From Nocardioidaceae bacterium (lineage in GTDB: Bacteria; Actinomycetota; Actinomycetes; Propionibacteriales; Nocardioidaceae), in NCBI GenBank assembly GCA_017744365.1, contig JAGIBL010000001.1, positions 1,256,001 to 1,320,000 on the forward strand: a stretch of DNA of 64,000 nucleotides, read 5' to 3'. Shown here in pieces: positions 1 to 8,344 of the stretch. Numbering within the stretch: position 1 is the stretch's first letter; every line of letters starts with the position of its first letter. A program made the translations under genes and the position numbers. The notes under the pieces are model-generated. The model did not search any database, had not been told where the DNA came from, and saw only the letters and a program-made list of their open reading frames with translations.

Positions 1-132
1 GAGACCGGACCCGCCCAGGTGATCGACCTCGCCCTCCCCGGGCACCTCGCCGCGGTCGCCGTACGAGCTGGGGCGATGCCCGAGGTCAGGCTGGCAGCGC
101 CGGCAGCGCCGCCTTCTCCAGCCAGTCCGTGA
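1..132 (+). CDS. 3' end of a gene entering from the left edge (partial)
   Basis: Reading from base 1 there is an open frame of 43 codons ending at TGA 130-132. The visible tail (…VIDLALPGHLAAVAVRAG…) resembles a terminal beta-strand and ends in an Ala/Pro-rich stretch. It would overlap the convergent aminopeptidase gene by about 45 bases. The tail is reminiscent of the C-terminus of Sfp-type 4'-phosphopantetheinyl transferases, which would suit the carrier-protein synthetase next door, but the fragment is too short for a firm call. The gene could also be something unrelated. Confidence 0.35.
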   Translation, partial: ETGPAQVIDLALPGHLAAVAVRAGAMPEVRLAAPAAPPSPASP

Positions 133-1378
133 ACAGGTCCTCCGCGGGGTCGGCGGCGATCTCGGCCACCAGTGCCCGAAGCTCCGGCGTGCCGGCGTTG
201 CCGTACCGGTGCCGCTCGACCCAGGTCCGCAGCACGGACCGGAACGCCTCCTCGCCGACCCGCCGCCGCAGCGTGTGCAGCAGCAGGGCGCCGCGCTTGT
301 AGACCCGGTCGTCGAACATGTCCGCCGCACCCGGGTCTCCGAGCACCAGGTCCTGTGGCAGCGCGGCCAGCCGGTCCCAGTGGTGCCGGGCGTGCTCGGC
401 AGCGCTCTCCCGCCCGCTGGCCTCGGACCAGAGCCACTCGGCGTAGCAGGCGAAGCCCTCGTGCAGCCAGATGTCGTCCCAGCCGCCGGCGGTCACCGCG
501 TTGCCGTACCACTGGTGCGCCAGCTCGTGCGCGACCAGCCGCTCGCTGCTCCACTCGTCGACGAGGTAGTTGGCGCCGAACGTGGAGACGCTCTGCGACT
601 CCAGCGGGATCTCCAGGTCGTCGGCGGTGACCACCACGGTGTACGACGAGAACGGGTAGGGCCCGAACAGGTCGGTGAACGTGGCCAGCATCTCCGGCTG
701 CCGCCGGAACGACGCGGGCAGCTCGACGTGCCGGTCACTGGGCACCAGCACGGTCATCGGGACCGTCGCGTCGAGCCGCTGCACGGCGTACCGGCCGATG
801 CTGACCGTCGCCAGGTACGGCGCCATCGGCTCGTCCTGCCGGTAGGACCAGGTGACCGCGTTCGCGCTGCGCCGGGTCTCCTGCAGCCTGCCGTTGGCGA
901 CCACCGTGTAGCCGGTCGGCGCGCTGACCGCGAACGCGTAGGTCGCCTTGTCGTCGGGCCGGTCGTTGCACGGGAACCAGGAGGGTGCGCCGTAGGGCTG
1001 GGCCGCGACGATCACGCCGTCGTCGAGCTCCTCCCAGCCGGCGTCGCCGAGCACGCCGGGCATCGGCTTCGGCGAGCCCCGGTAGCCGATGCTGAGGCGC
1101 GCCTCGCCGCCCGCCTCGACCGGGACCGGCATCTCGACGCGCAGCCGGTGGTGGCGGTGCCGGTAGCGGGCCTTGCGGCCGTCGACGCTGACGCCGGTCA
1201 CCGTGAACGCGCCGAGGTCGAGCTCGAGGCTGGTCAGCGGCTCGTGCGCGACGACCTGCAGCTGGGCACGCCCGTCGAGCCGGTTGCCGTCGAGACGGCA
1301 GGTCAGCGAGAGGTCGTAGTGCGCGACGCCGTACCGGTGGTCGCCGTGCTGCGGGAAGTAGGGATCGGGGACGGTCAC
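86..1378 (-). CDS. M1 family zinc aminopeptidase
   Basis: A 430-residue gluzincin metallopeptidase, predicted to remove N-terminal residues from peptides. It has the zinc signature HELAHQWYGN (H284, H288) with the third ligand E307 exactly 18 residues after the second histidine (LHEGF). The usual substrate motif GAMEN is replaced by a divergent IPLES. It is short for the family, whose full-length members have about 850 residues: the N-terminal beta domain and catalytic domain are present and the helical C-terminal domain is missing. The GTG start at 1378 overlaps the synthetase stop (GTGA), so translation is coupled. An upstream in-frame ATG at 1393 is the alternative. Its position makes trimming or self-protection against the poly-amino acid product plausible; this is inference. 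Confidence 0.85.
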   Translation of the reverse strand: MTVPDPYFPQHGDHRYGVAHYDLSLTCRLDGNRLDGRAQLQVVAHEPLTSLELDLGAFTVTGVSVDGRKARYRHRHHRLRVEMPVPVEAGGEARLSIGYRGSPKPMPGVLGDAGWEELDDGVIVAAQPYGAPSWFPCNDRPDDKATYAFAVSAPTGYTVVANGRLQETRRSANAVTWSYRQDEPMAPYLATVSIGRYAVQRLDATVPMTVLVPSDRHVELPASFRRQPEMLATFTDLFGPYPFSSYTVVVTADDLEIPLESQSVSTFGANYLVDEWSSERLVAHELAHQWYGNAVTAGGWDDIWLHEGFACYAEWLWSEASGRESAAEHARHHWDRLAALPQDLVLGDPGAADMFDDRVYKRGALLLHTLRRRVGEEAFRSVLRTWVERHRYGNAGTPELRALVAEIAADPAEDLFTDWLEKAALPALPA

Positions 1379-4300
1379 TCCGGGTCCGCCCACGGCCCGA
1401 TCGGGTTGCCGGTCCAGCGGGTGCGGTCGGGTACCGTCTCGCCGCGCATCACCAGCGAGACCGGGCCGACGGTGGCGTGCTTGCCGAGGGTGGCGGCCGG
1501 CAGGATCACGCTGTCCGGGCCGAGCGTCGCGCCGGCGCGCAGGGTGACCTTGTCCATGCGGAGCATCCGATCATGGAACAGGTGCGTCTGCACAACGCAG
1601 CCCTGGTTGACGGTCGCTCCGTCTCGCAGCTCGACCAGGTCGGCCTCGGGAAGCCAGTAGGTCTCGCACCACACGCCGCGTCCGATCGTCGCGCCCATCG
1701 AGCGCAGCCAGAGGTTCAGTATCCAGGACGCGGTCACCGGCCGGGCGAACCACGGCGCGGCCAGCACCTCGACGAAGGTGTCGGCCAGCTCGTTGCGCCA
1801 CACGAACGAGCTCCACAACGGGTGCCGGCCGGCCTTCACCCGGCCGACCAGGATCCACTTGGCGCCGGTCGCGATCGCCGCCGCGGCGACGCCGGCGGCG
1901 AGCAGCACCGGACCGGCCAGCAGCGCCGCGAGCCACCAGCCGGCGGCGTCCGCGAGCGCGACCAGGGTGACCGCGGCCGCCCACCACAGCACCAGGTTCA
2001 CCAGCACCGGCAGCAGCCGGCACAGCTCGACCAGCGCGCGGGCCACCCGCAGCCTCGTCGGGGGCGCGTAGGTGCGGCTGTCGTCGGTCTCGTCGGCGGT
2101 GCGGCGCAGCTTGGTCGGCGGGCTGCCGATCCACGAGGTGCCCGCCTTCGCCTTCGTACGACGGGGCGCGGCCGACAGCACCGCGACCAGCCCCTGCTTG
2201 GGCACCTTCCGCCCGGGCGCCGCCATCCCGCTGTTGCCGACGAAGGCGTGCTTGCCGATCCGGACGTGGTCGACCCGGAACCAGCCGCCGCCCAGCTCGT
2301 AGCCACCGAGGAGGGTGTCGTCGGCCAGGAACGCACCCTCGTTGACGGTGGTGAGCTTGGGGATCAGCAGCACGGTGGAGGCCTCGACGTCCTTGCCGAT
2401 CTTCGCGCCGAGCAGCCGCAGCCAGGCCGGCGTCAGCGAGGAGGCGTAGAGCGGGAAGAGCCAGCCGCGGGCCTCGTCGAGGATGCGCAGCGTGGTCCAG
2501 CCCTGCCAGGCCCGGCGTCCGTGCACCGGGTAGTGGCCGGCCTCCAGCCCCGCCGAGAGCAGCCGGACGGTGACCAGGACCAGCAGCGCGAGCACCAGCA
2601 GCCCGACGAGCCCGGCGAGCGGGAGCAGCCCGAGCGTGGTCCTGGCGAGCGCATCCAGGGAGTCGGCGTCGCGGACCGGACCCGCGACGAGCGCGAGCGC
2701 GACCAGCCCGGCGAGCAGCGGCGCCGCCCCGACGGCGATCCCGCTGGCGACGTAGGCCAGCAGCCAGGCCGGCTTGTTCGGCGGCGCCACGTCCTCCCAG
2801 GGACCGCGGCTGTGCCGGGCGGCCCGGATCGCCGGCGCGCCCGACCAGTACTCGCCCTTGCCCACGTCGGTGAGCACCGCGGACCCGGGCGCGACCTCCG
2901 CGCCCGCGCCGATCCGGGTGCCGCCGAGCACCAGGCTGCGCGCGCCGACGACGGCGTTCGCGCCGACCACGATCCTGCCCAGGTGGAAGTGGTCCCCGTC
3001 GAGCCAGTGCCCGGTCAGGTCCACCTCGGGCTCGATCGCGCACCCGTCGCCGAGCTCGAGCAGTCCGGTCACCGGGGGCACCGTGTGCAGGTCGACGTGG
3101 CGGCCGACGCGGGCGCCGAGCGCACGGGCGTACCAGCGGATCAGCGCCGCGCCGCCGAGGTTGACCGCGCCCAGCTCGTCGGCCAGCCGCTCGGCCAGCC
3201 AGACCCGCAGGTGCACCTTGCCGCCACGTGGGTAGGTGCCCGGCTCGATGCCCGCGAGCACCAGCCGGGCGCCGAGCGCGGTGACCAAGATCCGCCCGGG
3301 CGGGAAGACCAGCAGCGTCCAGCCGAGCAGGACCCAGCCCCAGCCCGGCTTCGGCAGGAACGCCAGGTCGAGCAGGCCGCGGCCGACCAGGCAGGCCAGC
3401 GCCACCCAGACCACGAGACGCAGCCCGGAGACGGCCCGCAGCGGCAGCAGCGCGAGGCCCTGGCCGACCTGGGTCTTGCGCGGCACCGGCGCGACGGTCC
3501 GGTCCGAGCGGATCGCGGCGGCACCCTCGCCCAGGGAGTCGACCAGGGTGGCGAGCTTGTCCAGCCGCGGCGACTCGTAGACGTCGGCGACGGTGATCTC
3601 CGGGGTGCGCTCGCGCAGCCGGGAGACCAGCTGGGCGGCGGTGAGGCTGCCGCCGCCGAGGTCGAAGAAGTCGGTGTGCGCGTTCGGCACCTCGGCGCCG
3701 AGGATCTCTCCCCACAGCTCGCGGATCCAGGCCTGGGTGCCGGCCAGCTCGGTGACCTCGCCGGCGCCGAGCGCGGGTGCCGGCCAGGGCAGCGCGTCCC
3801 GGTCGACCTTGCCCGAGGTTTGGGTGGGCAGGGTGTCGACGCCGACCAGCCGGGGCACCAGCGCCGCCGGCAGCGTGTCCCGCAGGGTGCCGAGCGCGAC
3901 GTGCGCGTCGAAGTCCCCCGCGACGCTGACGTAGCCGACCAGCAGCTTGTTCCCGGACTTGGTGGACCGGACCGCGGCCGCGGCCGCGGTGACCCCGGGC
4001 AGCGCGAGCAGGGCGTTGTCGATCTCGCCGAGCTCGATGCGCCGCCCGCCGAACTTGATCTGGTCGTCAGCGCGGCCCAGGAACAGCAGGCCCTCCTCCT
4101 CGTACCGGACCAGGTCGCCGGTGCGGTAGGCGCGCTCCCAGCCGAGCGAGGGCATCGGCGCGTACTTCTCGGCGTCCTTGGCGGCGTCCAGGTACCGGGC
4201 CAGCCCGACCCCGCCGACGATGAGCTCGCCGGAGCCGCCCGGCCCGACCGGGTTGCCGTCGCCGTCGACCACGGCCAGGTCCCAGCCGTCCAGGGGCAGC

Positions 4301-5229
4301 CCGATCCGCACCGGCCCGGTGCGGCCCAGCCGCGCGCCGCAGGCGACCACGGTCGCCTCGGTCGGTCCGTAGGTGTTCCAGACCTCGCGTCCCGGCACCG
4401 CGAACCGCTCGCCGATCTCGGGCGGGCAGGCCTCGCCGCCGAGGATGAGCAGCCGGACCCGGTCGAGCGCGTCGGCCGGCCACATGGCCACCAGCGTCGG
4501 GACGGTGGAGACCACGGTGATCGCGTTCGCCACCAGCCACGGGCCCAGGTCGATGCCGCTGCGCACCAGCGAGCGCGGCGCCGGGACCAGGCACGCGCCG
4601 TGCGCCCAGGCCAGCCACATCTCCTCGCAGGAGGCGTCGAAGGCGACCGAGAGCCCGGCCATCACCCGGTCCCCCGCGGCGATCGGCTCGTCCTGCAGGA
4701 ACATCCGGGACTCGGCGTCCACGAACGCGGCGGCGTTGCGATGGGTGACCGCGACGCCTTTGGGCGTGCCGGTGGAGCCGGAGGTGAAGATCACCCAGGC
4801 GTCGTCCTCGGGTCGCGGGCTCGGGTCGTCCTCGGGGGCCGGCGGCCGGGGCGCGGACGGCACCGGCACCAGGTCGTCCCCGAGGACGGCAGCGACGCCG
4901 GCCTCGGCGAAGACGGTGCGGGCCCGCTCGTCGGGGTCCTCGGCGTCGACCGGGACGTAGGAGGCGCCGGCGACCAGGACGCCCGCGATGGCGACGTACA
5001 GGTCGGTGGTGCCGGACTTGATCCGGACGCCGACCCGGTCGCCGCGGCGGACACCGGCCAGCGCGAGTGCGGTGGCCACGTCCTCGGCGGCGGCCAGGAA
5101 CTCGTCGTAGGTGAGCACCTCGGCGCCGTTGTCCAGGGCCGGCTGGTCGCCGTACTCCGCCACGGTCTCGAGCAGGATGTCGACGAGCGTGCGCGCCGCG
5201 GGCGCGTGCGCGGCGCGCAGCAGGGTCAC
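1375..5229 (-). CDS. Pls/PosA-type single-module NRPS (poly-amino acid synthetase)
   Basis: 1,284 residues with the architecture of epsilon-poly-L-lysine synthetase. An adenylation domain spans about 1-490, with core motifs FTSGSTGTPKG (near 150), NTYGPTEAT (285), YRTGDLVR (368), FGGRRIELGEID (393) and TSGKVDRDAL (472). A carrier domain follows, with DLGGGSL and phosphopantetheine Ser528. The C-terminal half holds six predicted membrane helices in three pairs (about 603-643, 823-890, 1060-1110). They separate three left-handed-beta-helix acyltransferase-like domains, which in Pls link the monomers. There is no condensation or thioesterase domain, as expected. The selectivity region reads FDASCEEMW (D198, A199, E202 at positions 235/236/239), with an acidic residue suited to a basic amino acid. 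The GTG start lies 10 bases after the CHAD gene. The protein should sit in the membrane and make a cationic homopolymer; the exact monomer is not determinable here. Confidence 0.9.
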   Translation of the reverse strand: MTLLRAAHAPAARTLVDILLETVAEYGDQPALDNGAEVLTYDEFLAAAEDVATALALAGVRRGDRVGVRIKSGTTDLYVAIAGVLVAGASYVPVDAEDPDERARTVFAEAGVAAVLGDDLVPVPSAPRPPAPEDDPSPRPEDDAWVIFTSGSTGTPKGVAVTHRNAAAFVDAESRMFLQDEPIAAGDRVMAGLSVAFDASCEEMWLAWAHGACLVPAPRSLVRSGIDLGPWLVANAITVVSTVPTLVAMWPADALDRVRLLILGGEACPPEIGERFAVPGREVWNTYGPTEATVVACGARLGRTGPVRIGLPLDGWDLAVVDGDGNPVGPGGSGELIVGGVGLARYLDAAKDAEKYAPMPSLGWERAYRTGDLVRYEEEGLLFLGRADDQIKFGGRRIELGEIDNALLALPGVTAAAAAVRSTKSGNKLLVGYVSVAGDFDAHVALGTLRDTLPAALVPRLVGVDTLPTQTSGKVDRDALPWPAPALGAGEVTELAGTQAWIRELWGEILGAEVPNAHTDFFDLGGGSLTAAQLVSRLRERTPEITVADVYESPRLDKLATLVDSLGEGAAAIRSDRTVAPVPRKTQVGQGLALLPLRAVSGLRLVVWVALACLVGRGLLDLAFLPKPGWGWVLLGWTLLVFPPGRILVTALGARLVLAGIEPGTYPRGGKVHLRVWLAERLADELGAVNLGGAALIRWYARALGARVGRHVDLHTVPPVTGLLELGDGCAIEPEVDLTGHWLDGDHFHLGRIVVGANAVVGARSLVLGGTRIGAGAEVAPGSAVLTDVGKGEYWSGAPAIRAARHSRGPWEDVAPPNKPAWLLAYVASGIAVGAAPLLAGLVALALVAGPVRDADSLDALARTTLGLLPLAGLVGLLVLALLVLVTVRLLSAGLEAGHYPVHGRRAWQGWTTLRILDEARGWLFPLYASSLTPAWLRLLGAKIGKDVEASTVLLIPKLTTVNEGAFLADDTLLGGYELGGGWFRVDHVRIGKHAFVGNSGMAAPGRKVPKQGLVAVLSAAPRRTKAKAGTSWIGSPPTKLRRTADETDDSRTYAPPTRLRVARALVELCRLLPVLVNLVLWWAAAVTLVALADAAGWWLAALLAGPVLLAAGVAAAAIATGAKWILVGRVKAGRHPLWSSFVWRNELADTFVEVLAAPWFARPVTASWILNLWLRSMGATIGRGVWCETYWLPEADLVELRDGATVNQGCVVQTHLFHDRMLRMDKVTLRAGATLGPDSVILPAATLGKHATVGPVSLVMRGETVPDRTRWTGNPIGPWADPE

Positions 5230-5239
5230 CGGCGGATCT

Positions 5240-6169
5240 TCACCGGTCGAGGTGAACGGCAGGTGACCGGCGAGCCAGCCGGCGTGCTGCTCGCCGTACG
5301 CGCTCCACGCCCGCGGGCAGCGTGGCCCGCACCGACGCGGCGAGCTCGCGCTGCGAGGCGGCGAGGTCGCCGGCCAGGCCGGCCAGCCGCGGCGCCTGGC
5401 TGCCGATCCGGTCCAGCACGCCCGCGGTCACCACCGCGTCCTGGTACTCGCCGAGCAGGTCCTGCAGCTCCTCGAGCGCGTGCACCACCCGGCCGCCGCC
5501 GGACCCGGCCGGGAGCGCCTCGACCGCGCTGTCGCGCAGCGAGGTGACGGCGTACCGGACCCGCTTCACCCGCTTGCGGAGCTGGTGCAGCCGGTGGTCG
5601 TCGCCCTGCCTGACCGCCGTCCGGCCCTTCTCCACCAGCTGGCCGAGGCGGTCCCCCGTCCGGGCCACCAGCTTCTCCGGGTCGCTCTCCCCGGCCAGCG
5701 AGCCCAGCCGGACCTGGCCGAGCTCGGCGACCAGCTTGTCCAGCCGCGGGTCCGCCAGCGCGTCCCGCGCCCGGTCCCAGGTCGGCTCGTCGGCCGCGTC
5801 CAGGGCGGCGAGCAGCTCCTCGCCCCCGTCGTCGCCGCCGGGATGGCCGTGGATGGCGGAGGTGACGCGGGAGCGGACCACCTGCGCGTCCCGGGCCCCG
5901 CCGAGCTCGCCGGCGAACCAGCGCAGCTCGTCCTCCAGCGCCTTGGCGGCATCGCCGTCGAGCAGCGGGCGGAAGACGACCAGGGTGCTGCGCAGCTTGC
6001 GCAGTGCGACCCGCGCGTCGTGCACCGAGCCGGGCAGGTCGTGACGGAGGTCGTCGATCGCGGCGAGCACCGCCAGCGACTGGTCCTCGACCAGCCGTGC
6101 CAGGGGCTTGTCCTGCTGCTCGGGTGAGGCCGTGTCAGGCACTCCCGCGGACCAGCCGGTCGGCAGCAT
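5240..6169 (-). CDS. CHAD domain protein
   Basis: 309 residues (or 300 from GTG 6142, which overlaps the upstream gene's stop). The CHAD fold shows as two helical halves with conserved histidine/basic helices: SVHDARVALRKLRS near residue 50 and RLHQLRKRVKRVRY near 195. CHAD proteins are alpha-helical with basic surfaces, and several have been shown to bind inorganic polyphosphate. There is no CYTH (triphosphate tunnel) domain, so it is a stand-alone CHAD protein. It lies between a three-helix-bundle protein and the Pls-type synthetase in one transcription unit. A link between polyphosphate and a polycationic product is attractive but unproven. Confidence 0.85.
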   Translation of the reverse strand: MLPTGWSAGVPDTASPEQQDKPLARLVEDQSLAVLAAIDDLRHDLPGSVHDARVALRKLRSTLVVFRPLLDGDAAKALEDELRWFAGELGGARDAQVVRSRVTSAIHGHPGGDDGGEELLAALDAADEPTWDRARDALADPRLDKLVAELGQVRLGSLAGESDPEKLVARTGDRLGQLVEKGRTAVRQGDDHRLHQLRKRVKRVRYAVTSLRDSAVEALPAGSGGGRVVHALEELQDLLGEYQDAVVTAGVLDRIGSQAPRLAGLAGDLAASQRELAASVRATLPAGVERVRRAARRLARRSPAVHLDR

Positions 6170-6347
6170 CGCGCTCGACCAGGATCTCGACGAAGTCGCG
6201 GATCCGCGCTCCGTCGAACTGGTGGTAGGTGGAGACGACCACGTCGGTCACCCGCTGGGCCGGGACGTCGGGGAACCGGCTCGTCAGGCGGTCACTCACG
6301 TGCGTCAGCACGCGGGTCTCCTCGCTAGCGTCATCGCTCGGGGCCAT
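6135..6347 (-). CDS. Small three-helix-bundle (dimerisation) domain protein
   Basis: 70 residues, all helical, with the pattern VSDRLTSRFPDVPAQRV…FDGARIRDFVEILVERDA. This matches small actinobacterial proteins annotated as three-helix bundle dimerisation domain proteins. It starts at ATG 6345-6347 without an obvious Shine-Dalgarno sequence and overlaps the CHAD gene, so it is the first gene of the synthetase operon. Biochemical function is unknown; such proteins often accompany regulatory or stress genes. No promoter stands out upstream. Confidence 0.7.
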   Translation of the reverse strand: MAPSDDASEETRVLTHVSDRLTSRFPDVPAQRVTDVVVSTYHQFDGARIRDFVEILVERDAADRLVRGSA

Positions 6348-6522
6348 GGTTCATCGTGGATCACCGTGCTCGGTGCGCCAAGTGAACAATGGGTGAACAG
6401 CGCCTGCTGCCCTCGCTCTGCTCGGGCGGCTGTGCCGCCCTGAAGGGTCCTGCTTCCCTCGTCGCCGGCTCACTGCGCTCGCCGTGGCTCCTCAGTCCAG
6501 CCGGACCCGGCGGCACACCGAA

Positions 6523-6636
6523 TCAGCGGCGCGGAACCTCGCAGCCGCAGCGCGGGCAGTGCTCCCGGTCGCAGCCGTCGAGGTCCTGACCGCAGCCGCA
6601 CACGACCGCTTCGATGCGATCCACGGTGATGGTCAT
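6523..6636 (-). CDS. 37-residue cysteine-rich microprotein
   Basis: A tiny open frame on the minus strand, ATG 6636 to TGA 6523. It is preceded by a strong Shine-Dalgarno sequence (GAGGAG, six bases before the ATG). The product has six cysteines in its second half (C13, C15, C22, C27, C30, C32) plus H26, in the order CGCG…C…CPRCGC, like a minimal zinc knuckle or rubredoxin-like knuckle. It stands alone between the synthetase operon and a divergent small membrane-protein gene. I do not recognise a family. The ribosome-binding site and cysteine spacing support it; the shortness argues for caution. Confidence 0.55.
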   Translation of the reverse strand: MTITVDRIEAVVCGCGQDLDGCDREHCPRCGCEVPRR

Positions 6637-6816
6637 CGTTCGCTCCTCGTTTGGCTCTCGTTCCAAGAAACGACCGGAACCGGTGAAAGATGACGTGTTT
6701 TCACCGCAATTGGCCCGTTCGGGCTATCCGATCCCCTCTGAAGAGAGGAGCGCGCGAGGAGTGCATGAGATACCTCGTCGCGGGTACGGGCTGGCCGTCC
6801 CGAGGAGGTGGGTGTC

Positions 6817-6993
6817 ATGAGCTCGACGACCGGAGCGGTGATCCTGCTGGTGGTGCTGGCAGCGGTCCTGGCGATCGCCTTCGTGGCGTTCTGGGTGCGC
6901 GACAAGCAGCGGGCCGACGAGGAGAAGCACGACCTGGGCCGGATCCAGCAGGAGCCGACCCACACCGACGCCGAGCACCGGCACCCGTCCTGA
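6817..6993 (+). CDS. 58-residue single-pass membrane protein
   Basis: The start ATG 6817 is fixed by a near-perfect GAGGAGG at 6802-6808, eight bases upstream; a GTG at 6808 lies inside that site and is unlikely. One hydrophobic helix (about residues 8-27, VILLVVLAAVLAIAFVAFWV) is followed by a charged, His/Glu-rich cytoplasmic tail. No known domain is evident. It is monocistronic and followed by a strong hairpin terminator shared with the convergent oxidase gene. Confidence 0.6.
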   Translation: MSSTTGAVILLVVLAAVLAIAFVAFWVRDKQRADEEKHDLGRIQQEPTHTDAEHRHPS

Positions 6994-7008
6994 GCGGACC
7001 CCAGATCG

Positions 7009-7040
7009 GGAGCCTGGCGAGCCGCACCTCGCCAGGCTCC
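7009..7040. terminator. Bidirectional hairpin terminator
   Basis: A perfect 13-bp stem (GGAGCCTGGCGAG / CTCGCCAGGCTCC) with a six-base loop sits between the convergent genes ending at 6993 and 7055. A TCTCTCT stretch follows on the plus strand. Its position and symmetry suit termination in both directions. Confidence 0.8.
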
Positions 7041-7054
7041 TCTCTCTCAGCGGT

Positions 7055-8344
7055 TCACCAGCGGTACGACGGGTTGGGGACGACCAGGTCGCGGGTGATC
7101 GCGTCCAGGTCGGCCGCTCCGGCCAGCGCCATGGTCAGGTCGAGCTCGGCGACCACGTTGGCGAGCACCTCGGCCACACCGCGCTCCCCGGCCAGCGCCA
7201 GCCCGTACATGTAGGGCCGCCCGAGCAGCACCGCGTCCGCGCCCAGGGCCAGGGCGGTGAACACGTCGGCACCGGTGCGGATGCCGCTGTCCAGCAGCAG
7301 CGTGGCCTCGGCGCCGACCCGCTCGCGAATGGCGATGAGCGCGTCCAGCGAGGCGATCGCGTTGTCGACCTGACGGCCGCCGTGGTTGGAGACCACGACC
7401 GCGTCCACCCCGGCGTCGAGGGCCCGCTGGGCGTCGTCCGGATGCAGGATGCCCTTGAGCACGACCGGAAGCCGGGTGCGCTCGCGCAGCGTGGCCAGGT
7501 GCTCCCAGGACAGGCCCGGGTTGGAGTAGATGTCGAGGAACGTCTCCACCGCGGCCCGCGGTTCCGGTGAGCGCAGGTTGGCCAGGAACCTGCCCGGGTA
7601 CTGCCGGGTCATCGACAGCAGCGTGCGGATCGCGCCGAGGGTGACCTGGACGTCCTGCTTGTCCTTCGACGCGGTCCGGGCGCGGACGACCTCGGTGAAG
7701 TGCGGGTCCGAGGTGTACTGCGCGATCCCGATGCCCTGGCTGAACGGCAGCGAGCCCAGGGTCAGGTCCTGGGGACGCCAGCCGAGCATGGTGGTGTCGA
7801 GGGTGACCACCAGCGCACCCGCGCCGATCGCCTCGGCCCGCTGGATCGTCGAGTCGACCAGGTCCTCGTCGGTGCTCCAGTACAGCTGCACCCAGCGCGG
7901 GGTCTCCCCCATCGCCGCCGCGGTCTCCTCCATCGGGTTGCAGCCCTGGTGCGAGAACACGTACGGCAGCCCCTGGCTCGCCGCGGCCCGGGCGATCTTG
8001 ACGTCGCTGTCGGCGCCCATGAGCGCGCCGGCGCCGACCGGGGCGAGCAGGACCGGTGCGGGCAGTCGGGTGCCGAGCAGGTCGAGGGACAGGTCGCGGG
8101 TGAGGTTGCCGTGCAGCATCCGCGGCACGATCGCCCAGCGCTCGAAGGCGGCCCGGTTGTTCCGCATCGTCCGGCCCTCGCCGGCACCGCCCGCGACGTA
8201 GGCCCAGGCGACGTCGCTGCTGACCTGCTGCGCGGCCTCCTCGAGCCCGGCGAAGTCGGCGGGGACGGCGGGCCGGCGGCCGAGCGCGCCACCGCGGTAG
8301 ATCTCCGTCTGCCGGGCGCGGCCCGGACCCGTGGGGCTCGTCAT
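7055..8344 (-). CDS. FMN-dependent alpha-hydroxy-acid oxidase (lactate 2-monooxygenase-like)
   Basis: 429 residues forming the FMN TIM barrel of the lactate oxidase/lactate 2-monooxygenase family. Visible landmarks are the N-terminal YVAGGAGE segment, VTLDTTMLGWRP, the LKGILHPDDA strand, the catalytic SNHGGRQ (H321) and the phosphate-binding DSGIRTGADV…LLGRPYMYG. The long GWRPQDLTLGSLPF loop resembles lactate 2-monooxygenase more than glycolate oxidase. It should oxidise an L-2-hydroxy acid with oxygen; the exact substrate is not assignable. ATG 8344 has AGGAGG five bases upstream and overlaps the rlmC stop (ATGA), so it is translated from the same message. Confidence 0.85.
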   Translation of the reverse strand: MTSPTGPGRARQTEIYRGGALGRRPAVPADFAGLEEAAQQVSSDVAWAYVAGGAGEGRTMRNNRAAFERWAIVPRMLHGNLTRDLSLDLLGTRLPAPVLLAPVGAGALMGADSDVKIARAAASQGLPYVFSHQGCNPMEETAAAMGETPRWVQLYWSTDEDLVDSTIQRAEAIGAGALVVTLDTTMLGWRPQDLTLGSLPFSQGIGIAQYTSDPHFTEVVRARTASKDKQDVQVTLGAIRTLLSMTRQYPGRFLANLRSPEPRAAVETFLDIYSNPGLSWEHLATLRERTRLPVVLKGILHPDDAQRALDAGVDAVVVSNHGGRQVDNAIASLDALIAIRERVGAEATLLLDSGIRTGADVFTALALGADAVLLGRPYMYGLALAGERGVAEVLANVVAELDLTMALAGAADLDAITRDLVVPNPSYRW

